This document shows, in pieces, positions 9,801 through 20,597 of a stretch of 64,000 nucleotides of DNA. A program made the position numbers and the translations under genes. The DNA is taken from contig NC_045434.1 of the NCBI RefSeq assembly GCF_002776525.5, positions 192,066,545 through 192,130,544 on the forward strand, in the 5' to 3' direction. Origin of the DNA: Piliocolobus tephrosceles. Lineage: Eukaryota; Chordata; Mammalia; Primates; Cercopithecidae. The notes beneath the pieces are model-generated. The model saw only the letters and a list, made by a program, of their open reading frames with translations, did no database searches and was not told the DNA's origin. Each line of letters begins with the position of its first letter. The first letter of the stretch is position 1.

Positions 9801-10240
9801 AGGCCAAAACACTCTGGATGTAACACAATTATGTTCAAATGGCTAACAGAGTTCTCATGGTGGAATGTGTTTTGTTTAATACTTTGATCTTTCTTGTCTG
9901 CTGGAATAATGAATTCTGTTAAGCCCCTTGAAGCCAACTGTCAAAGTAAAGCATTTTGGGGAGACATATCTCTCACTCTGATGGCAAAATTCATTTGAAA
10001 TGGTTTTTTAATCCAGTCTCCCTGTGAAACCTGGAGTTGAAATTTTAAAGCCTGTTCACCCTAAAAGGTTTCTTCCCACTTCTCCCCACTGCACCCTCTC
10101 CCGGTGCCTTGTCCTCCATCTCTTAGAAAATAACACAGCAAAGAATTGCAGCTGGCATAATGATGACCATTTTTTCTCTCGACGGGTTTTTAGAAGGAAA
10201 ATGACAGAGCACAAAGCCTTGTTTTTCAGTGTTTGGGAAA
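9801..10240. promoter_or_regulatory. repeat-free AT-rich stretch, candidate conserved element
   Basis: I recognise no transposon here. It contains 'acacaattatgttcaaatgg', 'gaataatgaattctg' and 'ggcataatgatgaccatttt', words typical of homeodomain and SOX/POU target clusters. An enhancer role is inference and needs conservation data. Confidence 0.25.
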
Positions 10241-10786
10241 GGGAGGGAGGTGCTTTGCTGTCAAAGCTGGCAAGAACAGAGGAGGCTCAAGGGAGCAGGT
10301 GGGTCTTCACAGTCTTGAGGTCTGTCAAAGCAGGAGGGAGCTCTGGGAGGATGATGGCGCCCTCATCCCTGCTAAAGCCAGGGTGAGGAGGTGTGGGCCA
10401 GGAGCTGCCTCTTTGTCTCTGATCCCTGCACCTCTGTGTCCAGCTGCCAGAGCCTATCCCTGTGTGTGGGCTTGGCACTTTTCAGTTCCCAAAGTGCTTC
10501 ATTTATTTGTTCATTAATTAATTCACAAATTCATTCGTGTTATTCACGTGTTGATTAGGGCTCACCATGGATCATGATCTGTATACGGCTCTGGGGTTAT
10601 GCAGACCCTATAGACAGATCCCCAGGACATGTCATGTAGTCAGATGGCCATGAATCTTAGGAGAGATAGGTGCTTGGCACACAGTAGGCGCTTCCATTAG
10701 AATATGTGGGCAGTGTACAACAGAAAACCCCACAACAGGGCTCAGGCAACTGAGACATGAAATGTTCTCATAGAACCTGATGTTTT
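10241..10786. other. unassigned DNA with an L2/MIR-like scrap
   Basis: A short 'ggtgcttggcacacagtagg' word at about 10669 is a MIR/L2 tail. The part at 10500-10560 is rich in 'ttcatt'-type words, suggesting a decayed L2 end. The rest is unassigned. Confidence 0.45.
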
Positions 10787-11178
10787 AGAGCAAGGGTTGC
10801 CCAGCTGCAGACTGTGGGCCAATTAGGGCCACCGTCTGCTTTCGTTCAGCTCACAAGCTAAGGATGGCTTTCATACACAAACTTTCTTAATTGATTTGAC
10901 AACAGGGAAAACGCAACGAAATTTGAATCCCAAGTAAGGAAAATGTTATTCCCCCTTGCAAAAGAGAATGTCATTGTTTTCATTAGATCTGGGTTATAAA
11001 ACGTTGTCCTTGATTGTTATATTTTGAATTTCATTAATATATTTTGATGAAATTTGTTTTCTCTCTTATTAAATTAATACTTACATAATATCCTTGGTTT
11101 TGTCTCTTGGCTTACAAAGTCTAAAGTATTCACTGTCTTTCCCTTCACAGAGAATGTTTGCTGGCCCCTATTCTAGAG
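10787..11178. mobile_element. probable fossil DNA transposon (hAT/Charlie-like)
   Basis: The outer ends are roughly complementary in style: 'gcaagggttgcccagctgca' at the left and 'gaatgtttgctggcccctat' at the right, matching the 'ggccagcaaac' ends of common MER-type DNA transposons. The AT-rich interior with 'gggttataaaacgttg' has no open frame. The family is not assigned. Confidence 0.45.
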
Positions 11179-11585
11179 GGAGGTGGTTCCGGCTTGGTCA
11201 GATGCTCTGGGATGTCAACAAGGACTTCTTCCCTCTTTACCATCTTTGGCTGTGGGGGCTTTTTAATCCTTAGCTTGTTGCCTCATGGTTGCAAGATGGC
11301 TGCCACAACCAGACATCAGGTGCCCTCATGACAGCATTCGAATCAGGAAGAAAGGAGGAGGCAGGGGAAGAAAGCGATGCTTCCTAGAAGCAGTTGTTTC
11401 CCAAGAGCAAGTTTCCTCTCTCACCCCAGTGGCCAGGTCTGGGTTGTGTGCTCAGGCCTAAAAGGATCTCTGGAGAAGGGGGATGGGGTGCCTGGCTCAG
11501 CTTCACCCAAGGCTTCTGTCCTCAGAAAGCCAAACTCTTGTCAGAGTTTGCTGACGAGTGCAGTGTGGGGTCTGGGGTAGGGACA
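11179..11585. other. unassigned non-coding DNA
   Basis: No gene or repeat is recognised in this interval of about 400 bases. Confidence 0.6.
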
Positions 11586-11720
11586 GAAAGCCTGTCTCTG
11601 AGGCTCCACCCCTGTGGGCTGTGTGATCTGGGAAGTACTCAACCTCCTCCCCTGTGGAGCTGGGACCACGACAGCACCTGCTGCATAGGGAAGGCGTGCA
11701 GGTGACGTGGGTCATGTGTG
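11586..11720 (+). repeat. MIR SINE fragment
   Basis: The sense order 'aggctccacccctgtgggct', 'gtgatctgggaagtactcaa' and 'cctcccctgtggagctggga' fits a MIR head and core. Confidence 0.5.
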
Positions 11721-11844
11721 CAGGTGCCTGGCTCATGAGGGTGTTAACAACTGTCAGCTATTGCGGGGAAGAGGCCCATCTGTAAAGTGGCCCATGGTGC
11801 CCTGTCTGTAGCAGTCCCAGAGGTGACAATAGCAGGAATACCAG

Positions 11845-11995
11845 GTCACAGGTGCGAGCACTTCCTACGCGTGCAGGGCACCCTGTACCTGCACTCGCTC
11901 ACCTAATCCTCACAGCCACCCAAGGAAAGAGCCCTTTTCATCCTCATTTTACGTCAGAGGAACCGAGGCTCAGGCAGGGGAACCCAGGTGGAGTG
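11845..11995 (-). repeat. MIR SINE
   Basis: The reversed tail and core are clear: 'acctaatcctcacagccacc', 'tcatcctcattttacgtcag' and 'aggaaccgaggctcaggcag'. Confidence 0.75.
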
Positions 11996-12324
11996 AGGGC
12001 AGGTGGGGCTCCTGGGTGCTCAGAGTCCAGCTGCTGTGCTCTGACCCACTGCAGGGCCCTGGCACAGGCAGGTGCCCAGGTGACCCCTTTCCACCCTGGG
12101 TCCAGGCCAGTGGCTGGGCCAATTGCTCTTCCAACCCTGTTGTTTGTCCCTCCCTGGGCTCCAGGGCCCTAGACCTGCCTGTGGCGTGGGGAGATTTGCC
12201 ACCGTCCCAGCTGCCCTCCTGCCCAGGATAACGAATGGACACATTCTGTGTCAGCAGTGGCGGGGATGCACGACAGTCAAGCTGGTGACGCCGTGTCTTG
12301 GTTGTGAATTGGCAACTCACACTT
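11996..12324. other. unassigned GC-rich DNA
   Basis: Only chance open frames (up to 124 codons on the minus strand, starting in the next AT island) are present. No repeat is recognised. Confidence 0.6.
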
Positions 12325-12432
12325 TTTTGTGAAACAGGATACAATTATGTAGAACATAAGCATATGCTAATGAGGGATAATTACACTCCATATTTATAAA
12401 TTTATCAAAATATGCAAAACCCACTTCCATAA
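12325..12432. promoter_or_regulatory. AT-rich island with POU/homeodomain-type words
   Basis: A 108-bp AT-rich block stands between GC-rich flanks. It carries ATGCTAAT (12364-12371), ATAATTA (12377-12383), ATGCAAA (12412-12418) and 'ataattatac' at its right edge. The first and third are octamer-like words, and the TAATTA types are homeodomain cores (established knowledge). No transposon is recognised. Function is inferred. Confidence 0.35.
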
Positions 12433-13499
12433 TTATACACCCACGGGCACACCACAGTTTAACAGCTGCTCGAGGTCTCTCCCCAGCACCATAATGTGAG
12501 CTTGGGCACCAAGTGGGACCCGAAGCCTGCAGCCTAGCTCTGCTGGGGAAGCCTCCACTGTCACTGCTGTTGGCCCCATGCAGACCTGCCCCATTGCTGT
12601 CCTTGTCAGCCTTCCTGGTGCTCCTGGATTCCTAGTTTGTGGAGGCGGAGGGGTGGATTCAGGCAGAGGAGACAGCATGTGTGAGGACACTGAAGCAGGA
12701 GAGGTGCGGCGACTTGGAGGATCTGAGCCAAGCCTGAGTGGAGCAGAGCACGGGCTCAGGGAAGGAGAGGCTGGCGGGGGTGAGGGGGTGGGAGCAGACT
12801 GCCGGGCTTCATGGGTGGAGATGAGGAGAGATGAGCTGCATTAGGGAGCAGTAGGGAGCAGCTCCCTTCCCCCGGGGAGGTGAGGAATGAAGCCCCGTCT
12901 CCCAGGTTCTGGGCAGAGGCTGAGAACCCGGAGCTGGGGACAGGGGAAGAGGGGTGGGGATGGCAAAGGCTCAGTCCTCTTAGGGTGGTGGTCTGTCATC
13001 AGACGGGGACCCCATCAGAAAAGATTCATTTCCCAGGGGCTCAGCTGTTTCTGATCCCCCAGTACAAGGAAATTTAGGAACAGCAGAAATGGACCTATGT
13101 GGTATAACCATCACATAAAACAGCGGACAGAGAACCATTCTGACATGTAAAGACAGCAATTTCCGTGGAGCCAAAGCAATGTCTTTGCCACCAGCAGTGA
13201 CCAGGTTGCTCTTCCTTTATCAAAACGATACTTTCGGTGAGAGACCTGCCTCGTCCTTCCCTCCACTTCCCTTCCTGTCCCTCCCTGGATGAGACGATCC
13301 CTGGCAGAATTTAGAGGGATCAACCGTAGTAACAGTTGCCAAATGTTAACCTGAGGTTTTTAAACCTGGGGAGGTTAAAAAGATGGACTCCCACATGCCA
13401 GCCCCTGAGACTCAGTTCAGCTGGTCTAGGCTAAGCTGCCAGCTGCCTCCCCAGCGAGCAGACTCCCAGGAGTTCCTCAGATTCTCAACCCTGCCCGGC
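12433..13499. other. unassigned non-coding DNA
   Basis: About 1 kb in which I can support no gene, RNA or repeat. The purine-rich section at 12650-12900 is 'gaggtg'/'gggagcag'-rich, with a small 'agggagcagt' duplication near 12842. Confidence 0.55.
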
Positions 13500-13625
13500 T
13501 CAGAAACACCAACAGCTCCTTATTGCTTGGTGGAAAAATCCAAACTCCTTATCACAGCCTGTGGAATCCCCACATCAGGCCTCACCTCACTCTGCCCCCA
13601 CCATCGCTCCACTTCCCTTTGGGAA
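13500..13625 (+). repeat. L2 LINE fragment
   Basis: The words 'aaatccaaactccttatcac' and 'acatcaggcctcacctcact' fit the L2 3' coding region in sense orientation. Confidence 0.5.
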
Positions 13626-13689
13626 CCCCTGGCAGGACCAATTGAATGGGATTTGATTAAACAATAGATTTCCCTGCAAAGCCACACCG

Positions 13690-13802
13690 TATGTCATTCT
13701 CTGTGACACAGGCTGGTGCCGATACTCCATTTCACAACCGGGGAAATGGAGGTGCCAGGGCTCACAGCATGAGGATTTTAACTTCATCCAAGGCTACAGC
13801 TG
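13690..13802 (-). repeat. MIR SINE fragment
   Basis: A reversed core: 'ccatttcacaaccggggaaa', then 'ggtgccagggctcacag'. It abuts the next L2 tail. Confidence 0.5.
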
Positions 13803-13804
13803 CC

Positions 13805-13935
13805 ACTGCTTCTGCCTCTTAAGCTTCAGTGCTTTGTTTATCTATTCAATAAATATTTGTTGAGCATCTACTACATGCTCAGCTCTGTTCTAAGTGCTAG
13901 AGATGTAACAGATAGCAAAACAGACACGGCTTGCC
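13805..13935 (-). repeat. L2 LINE 3' tail
   Basis: The reversed L2 tail is clear: 'ctattcaataaatatttgtt', 'gagcatctactacatgctca', 'ctgttctaagtgctagagat' and 'agcaaaacagacacggc'. Confidence 0.8.
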
Positions 13936-14505
13936 AAGGAAGGGGGATAGATTTGGTTGGTAAAGAAACAAAAAACAAAAACTGAACTCTCTTTAGATTC
14001 AGGCAGCTTATGACTTGAATAGCCATCAAAAGCAAGGTCAGCAAAGTGCCAGCCCCCCACGGCCCATTGCCCACAGGATGACCTGAACACAGAGGGGCCC
14101 GATGACACCATGACGTGGGCAGTGGGGTGATCTGTTGCTGAGAAGCTGATCCATGCTGTGGCTAAGCAGTCGAGAGCCTGCAGCTGCACCCTAAGGCAGC
14201 CACTCTCACGTTCCCAGGGTTCACGGGCATTCTGCTAAGACTTGGATCAGTGGCAGTTCAGTCTTGCCTACAGGGTCAATGTGGAGAGAATAAGGGGCCC
14301 AGTGGCAGGGCCACTCCTGTACACAGCCCTGTCTCAGGGGCCCTTTTGAATCCATGAGTTAAAACTCCCAGGTAATTCCAATGGGAAGCATGCAGTGAGT
14401 GCTCTAGTCTAGAGTTTGTGTGATTTCCAAGGATTACTTCCAGTCCTGCCACCCCCACCCCCTACACACCCCAATTATATATATACTGTTTGTAAAACAC
14501 AACAT
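13936..14505. other. unassigned non-coding DNA
   Basis: No gene or repeat is supported. A short 'attatatatata' tract lies near 14474. Confidence 0.6.
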
Positions 14506-14720
14506 ACACATCTGTGTCTATTTCATATCCAGTACTTAGCTGCTAAGCACCACCCACCCACCTTGCCATTTCAAGTTCACCTACTCCATGAGGGGGGCTT
14601 AATTTCTCCACTTTTTAGATGGAGCAAGGCAGTGGTCCCAGAGCTAGTCATTGGCAGAACTGAGACTTAGATCCAGGCTCTCTGGAAGCCTCTCCCCTTG
14701 ACTCCTCACACCACTCTGGC
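14506..14720 (-). repeat. MIR SINE, long copy
   Basis: Reversed order: 'atccagtacttagctgctaa', then 'ttaatttctccactttttag', then 'tggtcccagagctagtcatt' and 'cagaactgagacttagatcc'. Confidence 0.65.
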
Positions 14721-15504
14721 CTCCTAAGCCCAAGATGCTGACAGGCTGTATCCAAGGTTCTGTCATGTTCTAAGCATCCCAATAGTGTCCCATGCTCACA
14801 CCTGGTATTCTGCTGTTTTGTGACCCTTATGTTGTGATCTTGACAATTCTACTGTCTTAGTGTCATGCATCTCTACATCCAATAATAAAAGCTTCTTCTT
14901 TCACTGTGTTCAGTAGTTTCTGACTCCCACCTTTGGTGAGTGTAATCTCTGTGACTCTGTGACTGCCCCCAGCCTGAGCCTGCCCAGGGCTTTGAGTTAC
15001 TCCAGTGCTCCCCTTTTAAGCTCCCTCCAAACCATTCAAGGCCTCTCCCTTCTCTGGGGCCTATTTCAGACTTTCTGAGTTTGGGGCTATGGTTGTCACC
15101 TAATGTTATCAGTCATGACAATGACAATTGGAACAATTAGATCGGGTGACAAACTCCTGCTGGATTTGGGACTCATGGTGAGTCAGGGCCTTGCCCGCTG
15201 AAGAGCTGCCAGACACCCCAGCTATGCCTGATAGGCCCTGGCCAGCCCAGATAATGGCATTGGTCTCAATGACAAGGTGAGCAACTTCCTCTAGGCTCAC
15301 GCGGGCAGACGGTGCTGTCCCTCTGCCCATGGCAGGCCTGTGCTTCCAGGCCCCCAGCGTGGTGGCTGTTTGTGGTCCAGGTTCCCTCCTTCCTTTTCCA
15401 AACCTGGAGGACTAGTGCTCACCTCTGTGGGGCTTCTGCATTCTCATTTCAGATCCTGACTGGATAAGGGAAAGCTTGATCCCATCAGTGGTCTCCAAGC
15501 CCAG
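14721..15504. other. unassigned DNA with a SOX-like cluster
   Basis: No gene is seen. At 15115-15145 the words 'atgacaatgacaattgg' and 'gaacaattagatcggg' pack several ACAAT/ACAATT motifs, the SOX-type core, into 30 bases. The rest is ordinary. Confidence 0.45.
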
Positions 15505-15725
15505 GTATAGGTGGAGGGAGGCAGTGTGGCCGCTGGTTAGACCACAGGCCTCGGCTTCCAGCCTGGGTTCTGCCACTATTTTGCATGAGGCCTTGGGTAA
15601 GTTAACCTCACTCTCTGAGCTCAGTTCCCTCACGTGTGAGTTGGTAATCACAGCATCTGCCTTATGGGGTGGGGCCAGACTTCAGTGAGATCATGCATGT
15701 CATGGGCTCAACAACCACCAGTGCA
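15505..15725 (+). repeat. MIR SINE, near full length
   Basis: The head 'agcctgggttctgccactat', the core 'gggtaagttaacctcactct', a purine block and the tail 'gcatgtcatgggctcaacaa' are in MIR order. Confidence 0.75.
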
Positions 15726-15859
15726 CACTGCAGGGACAAGAGCTGTTTTTCTTCTCATTGCTGTTGTTGTGTTGGGGCTGGTGATTTCTCTGGTCCCAAG
15801 TGCACCCGGGTGGTCATCTCCTGCCCTTGAGGGTGCTGGCCCCAGCTGGACCGCTCACC

Positions 15860-16045
15860 ATTGGAGCAGTGAGAACAGAACAGACCCTGGACCCCACATA
15901 CCTGGGTTCAGATTCAGCCTCCAGCACTCACTCAATGTGTGACTTGGGCAAGTGGCTGAACCTCTGTGAGCCTCATCAGTTTTTCCACCTATAAAATGGG
16001 CACATAATACTGACCACACAAGGATATTGTGAGGATTTGAAGAGG
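15860..16045 (+). repeat. MIR SINE
   Basis: Clear sense order: 'acctgggttcagattcagcc', 'gtgacttgggcaagtggctg', 'cacctataaaatgggcacat' and 'ggatattgtgaggatttgaa'. Confidence 0.8.
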
Positions 16046-16180
16046 GTACCTCGGCTGAAGCCAGATTCCAGAGCTCAAATTGCACTTTCAGGACTCACTT
16101 GGGGGCACAATTTTGGGCAACTCCCCCCACCTCTCCGCCTTGGATTCTCATCTGTAAAGCAGCATCGCTTGCTAGGGTGC
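16046..16180 (+). repeat. second MIR head-core
   Basis: A second sense MIR starts again directly after the first: 'ccagagctcaaattgcactt', then 'cttggattctcatctgtaaa'. Two MIRs are therefore head-to-tail. Confidence 0.55.
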
Positions 16181-16689
16181 TTTCACTCCTCCTAGCCCTG
16201 AAGGAGCAGCGGCACTCAGGAGCATCTCAGGATCTCCCTTTCTGCCACCACTGCACTTAGAGATGAAGAAACTGAGGCCAAGGGACACGGAATTAAATAT
16301 CTGAGAACAAGACAGAATATGATTATGCTACATTACGCAGGGCAGACCATTAGAGAACTAAACGATCTATACTAAAGGGATAATTGCAGGGGACAAAAGC
16401 TAAGTGGACCAGAAGCCCGAGATGAAGGAGAGAAAAATGTAGCCTGGGACGAGGACAGCCTTGGCCAGGGCTCGGGTGTTCTTGTTAATAATATTGATCT
16501 TTCCCCTCGACATAGCCATGCATCCTTACTGTGAAGCATTTGGCAAGTGCAGACATTTCTGTAAGAGAGTATATAACTCATGTGGTATCTTGCCTCTCAA
16601 AGTACTTATAGTATTCCCCTATTAACACCATTTTTTTCATTCCTTTTCCTCTTCTTACACTAACATCTATTTTCATAATTGCTTTCGCA
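16181..16689. other. unassigned, AT-rich in its second half
   Basis: No gene. From 16290 it becomes AT-rich with 'aattaaatatctgagaac', 'gaatatgattatgctac' and 'gggataattgcagg'. It could be a weak regulatory island or decayed repeat. Confidence 0.4.
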
Positions 16690-17135
16690 TTGGTGTGGCT
16701 GTCAGGATAGTCTAGGATATGGTACAAAAACAATCAACCCCCCAAAACAGCAAAGGTAATTTCTTGCTCTTGCTACACATCCCCGCTGACCGGCAGGGAG
16801 GCATCACAGACAGCAGGGACTGTCACCGATGGAGGCTCTGCTGTCTGAGGATGTCAACATCTCCACATGTGCTTCTACAGTCACTGTGACAGGGAAGGAG
16901 GACAGGGGAGCTGAGCGCTGACTCGTAAATGCTCCCACCTGGAAGGAACACTCGCCACCTCTATTCACACTTGATTGGTCAGTGCAAGTCTCATGGCCAC
17001 CTGACATGAAGGCCACGGGAGATGCTGTTCTCCTGTGGCCCAGATAAAGAAGTGGACATTGGTGGACCCAGCTGTGTCCTCCCATGTGCGGATACAGATC
17101 TGAGATTTTCCTACCTGACATTCCAGGCTGATGAG
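16690..17135 (-). mobile_element. ancient LTR-like repeat, family unassigned
   Basis: The plan 'ggatagtctaggatatggta', 'caaccccccaaaacag' and 'ggtaatttcttgctcttgct', then 'ctggaaggaacactc' and 'cctcccatgtgcgg' at the end, recalls an old LTR-type repeat in reverse. No coding sequence is present. Confidence 0.4.
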
Positions 17136-17423
17136 TTTCCCATTGCATTGTATATTCATGGAAATTGTTCATGTGATTAATGGTCCTCCTAAACTCCTAC
17201 TTTTGAAATTTGAAGTTTCTATTTTTTTTTCTTTACTGTCATAAATTACACTGCAGTGGCTAGTTTCATTCTTACATCTGCCTCTACATTTCTATTTTGT
17301 TAGAAAAGATTTCTATAGGGAGATGCTGAGTGACATAGTATGAAAATTTAAAAACTAGTAATACCAAGTATTTATGGAGTGAATAATTCTCAGGTCTTGT
17401 TGGCTCAACTTTAATGTAAACCC
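17136..17423. other. AT-rich unassigned DNA
   Basis: An AT-rich 290-bp stretch with a short T run near 17221. I recognise no gene or repeat. Confidence 0.5.
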
Positions 17424-17546
17424 AGGGCTGGTGTGGTGGCTCTCACCTGCAGTCCCAACACTTTGGGAGGCCGAGGCAGGAGGATTGCTTGAGTCCAGGA
17501 GTTTGAGACCAGCCTAAGCAACATAAGGAGACCTATTTCTACAACC
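17424..17546 (+). mobile_element. Alu left monomer (FLAM-like)
   Basis: Only one Alu monomer is present, from 'ggctggtgtggtggctctca' through 'gagaccagcctaagcaacat'. It ends in a C-rich, A-poor tract rather than a second monomer. This fits a free left Alu monomer or a 3'-truncated Alu. Confidence 0.85.
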
Positions 17547-18440
17547 TCCCACCCCACCCCGCCCCATAAACCAGACCCTATATCTCCTCTCCCTCTCCAG
17601 GTTCTCTCTCTGGTTGCACCGTCATCATACTTGGACAGGTGCAGTAGCATCCTGACAGGTTCCTGCCTCTGCCCCGGCTCCACCTGCTCTCCCTGCAGCA
17701 GCCCTAATACCTTGGTGAGACTCAGGGTGGAGCCATCTCTGCTCTGCTCTGAAGGCCTGGGGCTCCAGCCTCACAGGGGTGCATCCATGCTGACAGTGGC
17801 CCTGGCCTGCGGTGTCCAGTCCCATCCCCCTCCAGCCTCCAGCCCTGTCACCCCTTGGCCCATATGACTCCCCAACCATTCCCCTCCAGCCCCACCAGCT
17901 CCTTCCCGGACCAGGGCCTTTGCAGTTCCTCCCTCCAGGCTCTGCCCTGTGCTTTCCTTAGCTGGAACCTCTTCCTACATCTGCCGCGCTCCCTCCCCCT
18001 CTCCTTCAGTCCTTGCCTCAATGTCACCTGCTCTGAGGAGCCTTAAAAGCCAGCACGATCTGGCTCCGCCACCTCCACAACCTCAGCACCTGGCACAGTT
18101 TCCCATTCAGAATGATGCAGTCACACGGGCGTTCTGCCACTCAAACCTCTGAGCCTTTGCCAGCGTTGTTCCCTCTGCCTGGAGCATCCTCCATGGCATC
18201 TCACCTGGTTGACTCCTATGCATCCTTCAGGTCTCCTGTGGGAAGCCCACCTCACCTCCCTCAAGAGCACAGGTCCCCTGTTAGCTCTCATCGCATGATA
18301 CCTGGTTCTTCATGCATAACTGCTTTAATTTAGCCTGTCCTGTTGACTGGAAACCCCATGGGGCACAGCCTGTGTCTTCCTTGGTCACCCATACCTGGCG
18401 CTGAGCTCTGTACTTAGTATCTAGCAGGTGCTTAAGCATA
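17547..18440 (+). repeat. L2 LINE 3' fragments, probably two copies
   Basis: From about 17850 the L2 protein-coding remnant appears twice: 'gggcctttgcagttcctccc' at 17918 and 'gagcctttgccagcgttgtt' at 18150, each followed by a 'cttcagtccttgcctc'-type or 'ccttcaggtctcctgtg' segment. A sense tail with 'tctagcaggtgcttaag' closes at 18436. The 17547-17850 part is C-rich and unassigned. No intact frame remains. Confidence 0.65.
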
Positions 18441-18699
18441 CTGAGGGCCCGACTTGTTTGGGGGTCTGTTGAGGATGCTGGGAGGCAAGAGGTCCCTGTG
18501 GGGTGAGGGAGGGAATGACAGGGACAGGGGACAGGACATGGGCCAGTGTGGAACAAACCCTGCATTTGCTGGAGGATAGGAACAACATCTGCCTGCTCTG
18601 CCCACAGCTGCCTGGACGATCAGAATGGAACCAGAGGCCACTGGCCGCCTGCAGATGAGCCTGACATGTGCGGTGGAGCTGGACTGGTCACCCAGCGGT
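18441..18699. other. unassigned non-coding DNA
   Basis: No gene or repeat is recognised. The minus strand has chance frames up to 94 codons. Confidence 0.6.
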
Positions 18700-19045
18700 C
18701 GTGAGTAATTGGGTCACAGGCCATCCTTACCCTGCATGGATCACAGGACATGGTGAGGCTAGTGCATTAGGAAGTGGACTGAACTCATCTTAGTTAAAAT
18801 AGAATTTGCTTAAATGATTGCTCCCATCATTTCCCTGTAATCTCCCTCAGGCTCCACGGCTGCCTTTCTTCTTCGTCGATGCTTGAACACTTGTTATTCT
18901 TCTCTTTGCTTAACGACAAGACAACAGAAAAAGGAAGGAGGGGAGCAGAGGCGACACTGTAGCCCATTTTGTAAAAACCAAAGAAACCATTTTGCAAATT
19001 GCAGGAAGTGATGAGAAATTAGAGCGGCATTTATGTCCATTACAG
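18700..19045. promoter_or_regulatory. repeat-free stretch, candidate conserved element
   Basis: This block is not a recognised repeat. It carries 'gagtaattgggtcac', 'gcttaaatgattgctcccat', 'cattttgcaaattgcagg' and 'agcggcatttatgtccatta'. Such clustered TAAT, TGATT and TTGCAAAT words resemble developmental enhancers, but only by inference. Confidence 0.28.
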
Positions 19046-19204
19046 CTGGAGATGGAGAGAAAGGTGGTCTGAGTGGGGGTGGAGGTGGAGAGCCCGCCTT
19101 GGTCACAGTTACGGGGGCAGCATGGGCAGTGGAGAGAGTGCTGGACTGGAACCTGGAGCCCAGAGGTGGGGTTTGCTCGGTCCATGGCTTTAGTGAGCCC
19201 TGTG

Positions 19205-20128
19205 GCTTCACCCAGAACCCTCCATATGTGCACGCAGGTGTGCACATATGTACACAGCACACGCAGGCATGTGCAGACACACACAAACACAGACGTCCAT
19301 TCACACACAAGGACACAGGCACACATTCACCCCATGCGTGCAAACACACACACACACACAGGCACACACAGATTCACACAGACACATAGACACATACATG
19401 ATATGGACACAAGCACACCAGTACACATTCATTCAATGTATACACACATGTGCACACACTCACACGTACACACACACACAGATTCACACACACACACGCA
19501 GACCCATACACACCACTCACACACACCCATGTGCACATAAGCACATGGGCACACATTCATCCCACATGTGTGCACACACACACACAGGCACACACAGATT
19601 CACACAGACACATACAATTACATACCACTCACACACACCAATGCACACATAAGCACATGGGCACACATTCATCCCACATGTGTGCGCACAGACACACACA
19701 CAGGCACACACAGATTCACACAGACACATACAAACATACCACTCACACACACCAATGCACACATAAGCACATGGGCACACATCCCACGTGCACACACACA
19801 CATTTGCACTCACAGATTCATACAGACACATATAGACACAGAGACACACGAGTCAAACACAAACATACAGACACAAGCACACTGGCACACACTCATCCCA
19901 TGTATACACACACACACATGCGCACACAGATTCACACAGACACATGGATATGTACCACTCACACACACCCATGCACACACAAGCATGCAGGCACACATTC
20001 ATCCATGTGCGCACACATACATGCACACACAGACACAGAGATGCACACCACTCACACACACCCATGTGCACGCAAGCACACAGGAACACATTCATTCCGT
20101 GAGCACACACACATGCACACCCACACAA
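19205..20128. repeat. CA-rich minisatellite with a ~102-116-bp higher-order unit
   Basis: Alternating CA-type sequence is organised into a longer unit that ends with 'acacagattcacacagacac'. The 'gatt' landmark recurs at 19371, 19481, 19597, 19713, 19815 and 19929, spaced 110, 116, 116, 102 and 114 bases. Each unit also has 'catgggcacacattcatccc'-like text. Perhaps seven units exist in all. The Thr-His and Cys-Val open frames across it (up to 247 codons) are artefacts. It is likely copy-number variable and Z-DNA prone. Confidence 0.95.
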
Positions 20129-20597
20129 TCCAGTTCATTCCTCCTCTTAGATTCCCCTCTAGTGACCTACTTTGTTTGCACCCACTGCCATGACCCTGTG
20201 CGACCCCTCTCAGTTCTCACCTGAAGCCCTGCTATACCCTCCTTGCCTTCACTGAGGGGCCAATAAACGGCATTTCTGCTTCCCACCCGAGTCTGGAACA
20301 AATTGAAACAAAGACACGGAAGTCAGGCAGATTTAAAAAATTCCCTTCATTACTGGTGAAGCTGCTTGGAGGACACAGCACAGAAGAAGCGTGATGGTGA
20401 GTTGGTAACGCTCTCAGGCATTGAACGGATTCTCCCCAGACACCAGTCCTCCCCGCCAGGGACTCGGCCTGCACACTCAGCTTACCATGAGGCTGAAGGT
20501 GGCGAGAAGGCCCTTGTCTGGGTGAGGAGCCAAAGGAGGCCACAGTGAGCTCACAGTAGCCCACAGAAAGGCTGTCACCATCATTCCCCAAAGGAGG
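20129..20597. other. unassigned non-coding DNA
   Basis: About 470 bases with no gene or repeat that I can name. A 145-codon minus-strand frame (20232-20669) runs partly through the next MIR and is not credible. Confidence 0.6.

Noticed and set aside
19330..20100. CRISPR-like look: short identical words separated by variable spacers
   Set aside because: The words are part of a CA-rich minisatellite in a primate genome. Spacers are themselves CA repeats, and CRISPR arrays do not occur here.
19073..20224. Long Thr-His and Cys-Val open frames (up to 247 codons)
   Set aside because: They are translations of CA/TG-type repeats on both strands and have no coding signal.
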